A stretch of 39,897 nt of DNA from Lachnospiraceae bacterium (lineage in GTDB: Bacteria > Bacillota > Clostridia > Lachnospirales > Lachnospiraceae): the NCBI GenBank assembly GCA_017551665.1, contig JAFZLB010000115.1, positions 1 to 39,897 of the forward strand. Direction: 5' to 3'. Below the pieces are notes generated by a model that did no database searches, was not told where the DNA came from, and saw only the letters and a list, made by a program, of their open reading frames with translations. Position 1 is the stretch's first letter; each line of letters begins with the position of its first letter. Shown piece by piece: positions 34,453 through 39,897 of this stretch. Position numbers and translations under genes: made by a program.

Positions 34453-35216
34453 CTTCAGAGAATCTGGGCATCGGACTTGCGCAGGAAGGGAAGCGCGTTT
34501 TGCTCGTGGACTGCGATCCGCAGGCGTCCCTCACCATCAGTCTGGGACATCCGCAGCCGGACGATCTGCCGGTCACACTGACGGAAATGATGACAAAGAC
34601 CCTGAAGGACGAGACCTTTGAACCGACGGAAGGGATTCTGAAGCATCCGGAGGGGGTCGATCTGATGCCGGCAAACCTGCTTTTGTCCGGTATGGAGGTG
34701 TCTTTGGTCAATATCATGAGCCGGGAGAGTGTTCTGAAAGAGTATCTGTCCCATGTGAAGCCGGGATATGACCATGTTCTGCTGGACTGCCAGCCATCTC
34801 TCGGTATGCTGACCGTCAACGCGCTCGCCGCTGCCGACAACCTGATCATCCCGGTGCAGGCACAGTACTTGTCAGCGAAAGGCTTGGAACAGCTGATCAT
34901 GACGGTGCAGAGGGTGCGACGCAATATCAATCCGAAGCTGCAATTCGACGGGATTTTGCTTACGATGGTGGATTCCCGGACGAATAATGCCAAAGAGATC
35001 AGCGATCTGATCCGGAGCACCTACGGAAACCGCATCCGTGTGTTTGATACGGTCATCCCCCATTCGGTGCGGGCGGCGGAGATCAGCGCACAGGGCGTGA
35101 GCATCTACAAGCATGATCCCCACGGTAAGGTGGCAGAGGCATACAAAAATCTGACAAAGGAGGTATTGGCACATGAACGCGAGAGGCGAGAACGTTATCT
35201 TGAAACCGCTCGATGA
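34392..35216 (+). CDS. ICE-encoded ParA-family ATPase
   Basis: A 274-residue ParA/Soj-type ATPase, different from the chromosomal one at 24373. The start is TTG 34392, eight bases after AAAGGAGAAG (34374-34383), and the protein opens GKTTVTAIVNQKGGTAKTVTSENLGIGLAQ. The deviant Walker A reads KGGTAKT, keeping both lysines. LLVDCDPQASLTISLG and HVLLDCQPSLGMLTVNAL follow. With the ParB behind it, it should stabilise the excised circular or replicating form of the ICE. It overlaps the next gene by 44 bases in another frame. Confidence 0.93.
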   Translation: MGKTTVTAIVNQKGGTAKTVTSENLGIGLAQEGKRVLLVDCDPQASLTISLGHPQPDDLPVTLTEMMTKTLKDETFEPTEGILKHPEGVDLMPANLLLSGMEVSLVNIMSRESVLKEYLSHVKPGYDHVLLDCQPSLGMLTVNALAAADNLIIPVQAQYLSAKGLEQLIMTVQRVRRNINPKLQFDGILLTMVDSRTNNAKEISDLIRSTYGNRIRVFDTVIPHSVRAAEISAQGVSIYKHDPHGKVAEAYKNLTKEVLAHERERRERYLETAR

Positions 35217-36108
35217 TCTGTTTGAGACGGACGCAAGCAGGGAACAGGCGGCAAAGGAGCATGTAGAGCAAATCAGGCTCTCTGACCTTCACCCCTTCAA
35301 AAACCATCCGTTTAAGGTACTGGATGATGAGGCGATGGAAAAAACGGTGGAGAGTGTCCGGGAGTTTGGCGTGATGGTGCCGGCAATCGCAAGGCCGCGT
35401 GAGGAGGGAGGCTTCGAACTGATTTCGGGACACCGGAGACACCACGCCTCGGGGCTGGCAGGACTGGAGACCATGCCGGTGATCGTCAGACAGATGGATG
35501 ATGACGCAGCAACTATCCTGATGGTGGATTCCAACTTGCAGAGAGAGCAGATTCTGCCGAGTGAGCGGGCATTTGCTTACAAGATGAAGCTGGAGGCGAT
35601 CAAACATCAGGGAATTAAGGGAGAAATAACTTCTCCCCAAGTTGGGGAGAAGTCAAACTGGTCTGTGTCCCAGGTGGCAAACGAAGCTAATGACAGTCGA
35701 TCGCAGGTTCAACGGTACATCCGTCTCACCGAACTCATCCCAGAACTTCTTAACATGGTGGATGAGCGCAAACTGGCGTTCAACCCTGCGGTAGAGCTTT
35801 CCTTCCTGAAGCCGGAGGAGCAGACGGAATTCCTCGAAGCGATGGAATACGGACAGGCAACCCCGTCCCTGTCCCAGGCACAGCGTCTGAAAAAACTCTC
35901 CCAGGACGGGAAATGCACACTGGAAGCCATGTGTGCCGTCATGAGTGAGGAAAAGAAGTCGGATCTCGATCACGTCACCATCAAGCAGGATGTGCTGAAG
36001 CGGTATTTTCCGAAAAGCTACACGCCCAAACAGATGGAAGACACGATCATCAAGCTGCTCGACCAGTGGCAAAAGAAACGGGAACGGATGCAGGAAACAA
36101 GCTTATGA
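35173..36108 (+). CDS. ICE-encoded ParB-family partition protein
   Basis: A 311-residue ParB-like protein. The N-terminal ParB/Srx domain has LSDLHPFKNHPFKVLDDEAMEKTVESVREFGVMVPAIA, the arginine box ISGHRRHHASGLAGL, VDSNLQREQILPSERAFAYKMKLEA, then a DNA-binding region SNWSVSQVANEANDSRSQVQRYIRLTELIPELL. The C-terminal part (from about residue 255) is helical. ATG 35173 lies inside the parA end and follows AAAGGAGG. The coding sequence for TSPQVGEKS, between the two domains, is a perfect 12-bp-arm palindrome (35629-35653). No parS of the chromosomal type is seen in the ICE part of the window. Confidence 0.92.
   Translation: MNARGENVILKPLDDLFETDASREQAAKEHVEQIRLSDLHPFKNHPFKVLDDEAMEKTVESVREFGVMVPAIARPREEGGFELISGHRRHHASGLAGLETMPVIVRQMDDDAATILMVDSNLQREQILPSERAFAYKMKLEAIKHQGIKGEITSPQVGEKSNWSVSQVANEANDSRSQVQRYIRLTELIPELLNMVDERKLAFNPAVELSFLKPEEQTEFLEAMEYGQATPSLSQAQRLKKLSQDGKCTLEAMCAVMSEEKKSDLDHVTIKQDVLKRYFPKSYTPKQMEDTIIKLLDQWQKKRERMQETSL
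35629..35653. repeat. Perfect 12-bp-arm palindrome inside the ICE parB gene
   Basis: ACTTCTCCCCAA (35629-35640), a central G, and TTGGGGAGAAGT (35642-35653). The match is complete except for the central base. It encodes part of the linker between the ParB N-terminal and helix-turn-helix domains. It may be a binding site, an RNA hairpin or a small inserted palindromic unit. Confidence 0.9.
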
Positions 36109-36121
36109 GGAGGAAATGTGA

Positions 36122-36400
36122 ATGAATCAGAAAGAAAAAACGATGAGTACGGAAGAGTTTCTACTGGCAGTCGATTTTTTTGCGAAATTAAAGGAGCAGA
36201 TCGGTGAGGGGGACATGATACGCCATAGGGACACCATTCTGAGCCTTCTGGCAGAGATGGTAGCAAACTGCAAGGAGAGAGGCGGAAGTGTGAAGCAGTT
36301 ATTCAATGATGAAGACCTGCTTTCCATGATCATTCTTTCTTTTCATGCTGACGAAATCAAAAATGTGCTTATCTTCAGACACAGGAAGGAGGAATTCTAA
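36122..36400 (+). CDS. Small conserved ICE protein of unknown function
   Basis: A 92-residue soluble, acidic, largely helical protein: STEEFLLAVDFFAKLKEQIGEGDMIRHRDTILSLLAEMVANCKERGGSVKQLF, ending in ILIFRHRKEEF-like sequence. It has no Cys, membrane segment or recognised motif. ATG 36122 follows GAGGAAATGTGA with GAGGA at usable spacing, 13 bases after ICE parB; an in-frame second Met lies eight residues in. The next gene begins one base after its stop. Placement in the tight operon supports it being real. Confidence 0.65.
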   Translation: MNQKEKTMSTEEFLLAVDFFAKLKEQIGEGDMIRHRDTILSLLAEMVANCKERGGSVKQLFNDEDLLSMIILSFHADEIKNVLIFRHRKEEF

Positions 36401-36401
36401 C

Positions 36402-36749
36402 ATGATCAGACCGTGGGCATACGTGACCGCAGCATGGGGCGGCGACGAGTATGAAGCAAAAAAGAGAGCGGTGAAGTACTGCCGCAAGGTGTTCGAGGCA
36501 GGATATTCTCCGATCTGCCCGCTGTTGTTCACAAAGGAGTTTGTGGACGATTCGGTTCCGGTGGAGCACAGGGACAGAAAGGATTTCGGGGAAGAGCTTC
36601 TGAGAAGATCGCGTATTCTTGTGGTCTGTGGTGGCAGGACGGATGCGCAGGTGAAAAGCGATATCGCCCTCGCCCGCAGGATGCGGATGGCGGCGACCAC
36701 CTTGCAGGGCATCGAGGAGATTGATCTCAAGTGCCCGAAGAAGGTTTGA
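36402..36749 (+). CDS. DUF4406-like protein (nucleoside 2-deoxyribosyltransferase-like fold)
   Basis: A 115-residue protein from ATG 36402, with AGGAAGGAGG at 36382-36391. The open frame extends upstream to 36345 but overlaps the previous gene without family sequence. Motifs: MIRPWAYVTAAWGGDEYEAKKRAVKYCRKVFEAGYSPICPLLF, then DFGEELLRRSRILVVCGGRTDAQVKSDIALARRM. The order (N-terminal strand, helix with paired charges, DxxxLxxS, VxxG, SxGxxxE-like helix) resembles DUF4406 and nucleoside deoxyribosyltransferase folds. The substrate is unknown. Its stop overlaps a possible TTG start of the initiator gene, and the preferred GTG start lies 18 bases inside it. Confidence 0.7.
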   Translation: MIRPWAYVTAAWGGDEYEAKKRAVKYCRKVFEAGYSPICPLLFTKEFVDDSVPVEHRDRKDFGEELLRRSRILVVCGGRTDAQVKSDIALARRMRMAATTLQGIEEIDLKCPKKV

Positions 36750-37642
36750 GCGCGGAAACGTTCCCGTTCTTTCAGATCGGCGAGGCGGAGCAGTTTTCTT
36801 TCTACCGTGTGCCGAAAGCACTTCTGAGACAAGACATCTTTTCCGGTATCTCAACGGATGCAAAGCTCCTGTACGGTATCCTTTTGGATCGTCTTGATCT
36901 TTCCGTGAAAAACAGGTGGGCGGATGAGGACGGACACGCCTATATCTACTTCACGATTGAGGCGGTACAGGAGCATCTGCGCTGCGGCAACAAGAAAGCA
37001 GTGAAGCTCTTAAAGGAGTTAGAAGACATCGGCCTCATCACGAAGAAAAAGCAGTTCAACCAGCAGCCGGATATCATCTACGTGCATAAGTTTCTTCCGT
37101 TATCCACCGGCATGTCAAAAGGACACGCCGCGGAGTGTCAAAACGACACTTCAAGGCATGTCAAAATGACACCCCGAGGGATGTCAAAACGACACTGTAA
37201 TCATACTGAGGATAACAATACTGAGTATAACGAGACTGATCTTATCCGATCAGGCGGATGCGATGTCGATGCGATAAAGGAACGCGCGGAGATGGAGCTC
37301 TATTTCCGGAAACAACTGGCATATGACCATCTGCTTATCGAGTATCCGTATGAGAAGGAGCAGCTGGATGAAATCATGGGGCTGTTGGTTGAAGTCTGCA
37401 CATCGACAGCAAGGACGATCCGCATATCCGGGGAAGACAAGCCTGCTTCTGTCGTGAAGAGCCAGTTCATGAAGCTGAACCAGTTCCATGTGGGATACGT
37501 GATGAAGTGTATGCAGGAGAACGGGACGAAGATCCGGAACATCAAACAGTATCTGTTGGCAGCATTGTATAACGCACCCTTCACTATGGGGCATTACTTC
37601 CGTGCCTGGGTGAACAATGACATGGCGGAGGGGCGCGTGTAG
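36731..37642 (+). CDS. RepA_N / DUF6017 replication initiator protein
   Basis: A 303-residue initiator. The N-terminal RepA_N domain (about 1-125) has FFQIGEAEQFSFYRVPKALLRQDIFSGISTDAKLLYGILLDRLDLS and a winged-helix region EAVQEHLRCGNKKAVKLLKELEDIGLI. The middle (about 128-175) is low in conserved protein sequence but encodes four DNA iterons (37113-37195). The C-terminal DUF6017 domain has YFRKQLAYDHLL, the VCTSTARTIRISG region and MKCMQENGTKIRNIKQYLLAALYNAP, likely for host helicase or primase contacts. GTG 36731 has GAGGAG upstream; TTG 36746, overlapping the previous stop, is the alternative. RepA_N proteins initiate at iterons inside their own gene. Confidence 0.9.
   Translation: MPEEGLSAETFPFFQIGEAEQFSFYRVPKALLRQDIFSGISTDAKLLYGILLDRLDLSVKNRWADEDGHAYIYFTIEAVQEHLRCGNKKAVKLLKELEDIGLITKKKQFNQQPDIIYVHKFLPLSTGMSKGHAAECQNDTSRHVKMTPRGMSKRHCNHTEDNNTEYNETDLIRSGGCDVDAIKERAEMELYFRKQLAYDHLLIEYPYEKEQLDEIMGLLVEVCTSTARTIRISGEDKPASVVKSQFMKLNQFHVGYVMKCMQENGTKIRNIKQYLLAALYNAPFTMGHYFRAWVNNDMAEGRV
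37113..37195. repeat. Four repA iterons (TGTCAAAANGACAC), probable ICE replication origin
   Basis: TGTCAAAANGACAC occurs at 37113-37126, 37136-37149, 37159-37172 and 37182-37195, each exactly 23 bases after the last and differing only at N (G, C, T, C). Each copy has TGTC and GACA as inverted ends. Because 23 is not a multiple of three, the copies fall in different reading phases, so conservation acts on DNA and not on protein. They lie in the spacer region of the initiator gene, as in RepA_N plasmids. Confidence 0.93.
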
Positions 37643-37654
37643 GAAAGGATGGTG

Positions 37655-38152
37655 ATGCGATTGGTTCAGGAAGAAGTGGAAAGCAGGACAATCAACCTGT
37701 GTGTGTCAACAACCAGACTCACAATGCGTTCTCTCATGACGGCGCTTCGCATGTATCAGCGGCACGCAGAATACGCCAAGCATCAGAAGGCGGCAAAAAA
37801 CGTGAAGGGTGTGCAGGGGAAGGTGGCGGTAAAGGATTTGCTCCGCGACGGTGACGGTGTGCAGTCCATGCCGGTTGCGGACGGAAAACTGAAGGACTTT
37901 GAGCGGATCGCGAATAAGTATGGCGTTACCTTCTCCGTCATGAAAGACAAAAACGAAGTGCCGCCGAGGTATCTTGTGTTCTTCAAGGCAAAGGATCAAG
38001 ACGCGATGACGCAGGTCATAAAGGATTACACCGCAAAGGAGTTGAGCCGCATGCAGAAGCCGAGTATCCTGCAGCAGCTCAGGAAACTGAAAGAGGCTGC
38101 GGTGGAGATTGCCGGCAAGGTGCGCAAGAGAGAACAGGAGCTTGACCGATGA
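37655..38152 (+). CDS. PcfB-like (DUF3801) conjugation accessory protein
   Basis: A 165-residue protein. I choose ATG 37655 because AGGAAAGG (37641-37648) lies six bases before it; ATG 37649 would have no spacer. It begins MRLVQEEVESRTINLCVSTTRLTMRSLMTALRMYQRHAEY and has KGVQGKVAVKDLLRDGDGVQSMPVADGKLKDFERIANKYGVTFSVMKDK, PPRYLVFFKAKDQDAMTQVIKDYT and a basic helical end. This matches the PcfB/DUF3801 family that lies directly before the coupling protein in Gram-positive conjugative elements and, in the pCF10 system, assists relaxosome assembly. Its stop overlaps the virD4 start by four bases. Confidence 0.85.
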   Translation: MRLVQEEVESRTINLCVSTTRLTMRSLMTALRMYQRHAEYAKHQKAAKNVKGVQGKVAVKDLLRDGDGVQSMPVADGKLKDFERIANKYGVTFSVMKDKNEVPPRYLVFFKAKDQDAMTQVIKDYTAKELSRMQKPSILQQLRKLKEAAVEIAGKVRKREQELDR

Positions 38153-39249
38153 GTACGAAAAAACAACTGAATAAGGCAAAACGACATCCGCGAAACGCGC
38201 AGATGAAACGCACGGCAGGCGGAAAACCCACCCCGAAGGGCAGGCGAAGGAAGAAGAGTCTCAAAAAGACCATCATCCTCAACCTGCCCTTTTTCCTTGT
38301 GGGACTGGTGGCAACGAACTTCGGCGAAGCATGGCGGCTTGCGGAGGGAGCTGACCTTTCGACAAAGGTGCAGGGACTGATGACGACTTTTGGAACAGCG
38401 TTTTCCAATCCGCTGCCGTCCCTTCATCCGCTGGATCTCCTGATTGGTATTGCTGTGGCCGCAGGCTTTAAGCTTGCGGTCTACATGAAGGGCAAGAACG
38501 CCAAAAAGTTCCGGCATGGTGTGGAATATGGCAGTGCGAGATGGGGAACGTCAAAAGACATTGAGCCGTTTATCGATGACGACCCGAAAAACAACGTGAT
38601 TCTCACAAAAACAGAGTCCCTCACGATGAACAGCCGGCCTGCGGAACCAAAGAATGCCAGAAACAAAAATGTGCTGATTGTCGGCGGTTCCGGCTCTGGT
38701 AAGACGCGTTTCTGGCTGAAACCCAACCTGCTGCAATGTCATTCCAGTTACGTTGTCACAGACCCGAAGGGTGAGATTATAGGCTCTTGTGGAAACGCTA
38801 TGTTGCGGAACGGGTATGAGGTCAAGGTCTTCAACACAATCAACTTCAAGAAGTCCATGCACTACAATCCCTTCGCCTATATTCACAGCGAAAAGGACAT
38901 TCTGAAACTGGTCACGACGCTGATCGCGAACACCAAGGGAGACGGCAAGGCGGGGGACGAATTCTGGACGAAAGCGGAGACGCTGTTGTATATGGCGCTG
39001 ATCGGATACATCCATTACGAAGCACCAGTGGAAGAGCAAAACTTCGCAACACTTCTGGAGATGATCAATGCCTGCGGCGTGCGCGAGGATGATGAAGATT
39101 ATGAAAACAACGTGGATATCCTCTTCAACAACCTCGAAAAAAAGAATCCGGATCACTTTGCGGTAAGGGAATATCGTCGTTTCAAATTAGCTGCCGGTGT
39201 TATAAACTGTGGAGGAACACCTAAACAATTACCCCCCACAGCCGCGTAG
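38149..39249 (+). pseudogene. VirD4-type coupling protein, truncated by a nested element
   Basis: The reading frame gives 366 residues. The N-terminus has a basic tail (residues 1-40) and two membrane segments (41-58 and 95-112). HGSARWGTS-like EYGSARWGTSKDIEPF leads to Walker A GGSGSGKT (179-186), then YVVTDPKGE and FWTKAETLLYMALIGYI. Native sequence ends at KLAAG (residue 350, about 39196). Family members continue with KTAKSILISC and another 250 or so residues including Walker B (LLDEFANIG). Here only 16 unrelated residues and a TAG follow, from the inserted serine-recombinase element. The truncated protein lacks Walker B and most of the ATPase, so this copy cannot work unless the insert is excised. 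Confidence 0.85.
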
Positions 39250-39897
39250 AATCAGGCTTTGCCGGTGATACGTGACAGAAAGGAGCAGCCGATGAAAAAC
39301 ACCAAAGTCACAGCCCTGTATGAGCGTCTGTCCCATGACGACGAGCTGCAGGGCGAAAGCAACTCCATTTCCAATCAGAAGCGGATGCTGGAAGATTATG
39401 CCCGAAGCCACGGTTACAAGAACATCCGGCATTTCACGGACGACGGTATCTCCGGCACACGCTTCGACCGCCCTGGTTTCATGGCCATGATGGAGGAAAT
39501 CGAAAACGGGAACGTGGACACGGTACTGGCAAAAGACCTCTCCAGAATCGGACGCGATTATCTGAAGGTCGGGATGTACATGGAAACCATGCGCGAACTC
39601 GGCGTTCATCTTATCGGCGTGAACGATAATGCCGATAACTTCAATGAGGATGAGTTCACCCCCTTCCGGAACATCCTCAATGAGTACTACGCCCGCGACA
39701 CGTCAAAAAAGATCCGGGCGACGTTTAACGCGAAGGGGAAAGCCGGGAAACACGTTGCAAGTTCCACCCCTTACGGTTATATGAAGGACCCGGAGGACAA
39801 AAATCACTGGATCATCGATGAGGAAGCTGCCGAAGTCGTCCGCCGTATCTTCCAGATGACGAAGGAAGGCGTTGGACCTTTCTGTATTGCCAAGGCA
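39196..39897 (+). mobile_element. Nested element with large serine recombinase, left end (partial)
   Basis: The virD4 homology breaks near 39196. The next 95 bases are non-coding in style, with short inverted repeats: GGTGTT (39196-39201) with AACACC (39216-39221), and CTGTGG (39207-39212) with CCACAG (39236-39241). A serine recombinase gene then starts at 39292. This is the layout of Tn4451/TnpX-type mobilisable elements, where the recombinase lies at one end. The right end and the rest of virD4 lie outside the window. Confidence 0.75.
39292..39897 (+). CDS. Large serine recombinase (TnpX/TndX type), partial
   Basis: 202 codons are open to the window edge from ATG 39292, which follows AAAGGAG (39280-39286). 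The resolvase catalytic domain is intact: TALYERLSHDDELQGESNSISNQKRML with nucleophile Ser14, FTDDGISGTRFDRPGFMAMMEEIENG, LAKDLSRIGRDYLKVGMYME with the active-site arginines, then GVHLIGVNDNADNF. FTPFRNILNEYYARDTSKKIRATFNAKGKAGK leads into the recombinase domain (STPYGYMKDPEDKNHWIIDEEAAEVVRRIFQM). The zinc-ribbon and coiled-coil parts lie beyond the window. It should catalyse excision and insertion of the element that interrupts virD4. Confidence 0.93.
   Translation, partial: MKNTKVTALYERLSHDDELQGESNSISNQKRMLEDYARSHGYKNIRHFTDDGISGTRFDRPGFMAMMEEIENGNVDTVLAKDLSRIGRDYLKVGMYMETMRELGVHLIGVNDNADNFNEDEFTPFRNILNEYYARDTSKKIRATFNAKGKAGKHVASSTPYGYMKDPEDKNHWIIDEEAAEVVRRIFQMTKEGVGPFCIAKA

Larger units (their letters stand above)
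33595..39897 (+). mobile_element. Integrative conjugative element, left part (continues beyond window)
   Basis: From just after tRNA-Arg the content changes to a conjugative-element backbone: small Cys-rich proteins, ParA, ParB, a short conserved protein, a DUF4406-like protein, a RepA_N/DUF6017 initiator, a PcfB-like protein and a VirD4-type coupling protein, all on plus and tightly spaced. This order matches the accessory-replication and coupling module of Tn1549-like ICEs of Clostridia. Integrase, relaxase and VirB genes would lie to the right. The left boundary is inferred from the tRNA and is not proved; no second att copy is visible. Confidence 0.7.

Noticed and set aside
37113..37195. 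Repeats read as a peptide repeat in the initiator protein
   Set aside because: The 23-base period shifts the reading phase each time, so the encoded peptides differ; conservation is at DNA level.

Overview
This window spans a chromosomal replication origin of a Firmicute, most likely a Lachnospiraceae-type Clostridium relative, followed by the left part of an integrative conjugative element (ICE). The taxonomic call rests on the gene order (gyrA-gyrB-recF-S4-dnaN-dnaA / rpmH-rnpA-yidD-yidC-jag-mnmE-mnmG-rsmG-parA-parB-DUF4446-serS), on the DUF3881-family gene directly overlapping serS (an arrangement I associate with Lachnospiraceae), and on consensus parS sites. Base composition is moderately GC-rich and TTG/GTG starts are common. 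I ran no database search; family names come from motif recognition.

Layout. 1-2147 (minus): a partial secreted C39-like cysteine peptidase, then an anti-sigma (DUF4367) and ECF sigma factor pair. 2272-3339 (plus): murG, the only gene before the ICE that runs against replication. 3322-10682 (minus): a tight gene string, gyrA > GGDEF protein > exoA > membrane-anchored subtilase > alpha/beta hydrolase-like protein without its nucleophile. 10695-16671 (minus): gyrB, recF, S4 protein, dnaN, dnaA. 16672-17094: oriC with a cluster of DnaA boxes and divergent promoters. 17095-28743 (plus): ribosome/RNase P/membrane insertion genes, tRNA modification genes, a four-site parS cluster, parAB, DUF4446, serS and DUF3881. 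On both arms the genes point away from oriC, as expected for leading-strand coding.

28744-33308 is an accessory patch. It holds a 51-bp tandem repeat of hairpins in front of a DUF234-type ATPase with a PD-(D/E)xK-like tail, a CutA-like/YqfO-type gene overlapping msrA, a decayed DUF4143 ATPase (5' truncated and frameshifted), and an uncharacterised conserved gene. 33418-33594 holds a truncated tRNA-Arg(CCT) and an intact tRNA-Arg(CCT).

33595 to the end is the left part of an ICE: phased TGCAAAGA repeats, two small Cys-rich proteins, its own ParA/ParB, a RepA_N/DUF6017 replication initiator with four iterons at an exact 23-bp period inside the gene, a PcfB-like protein and a VirD4-type coupling protein. 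The coupling protein gene is cut off by a second mobile element encoding a large serine recombinase that runs off the window.

The points most worth a second look are the repA iterons, the nested element inside virD4, the three-stem element before mnmE, the 51-bp hairpin repeats, the phased repeats at the ICE end, the hydrolase lacking its nucleophile, and a one-base frameshift in gyrA.
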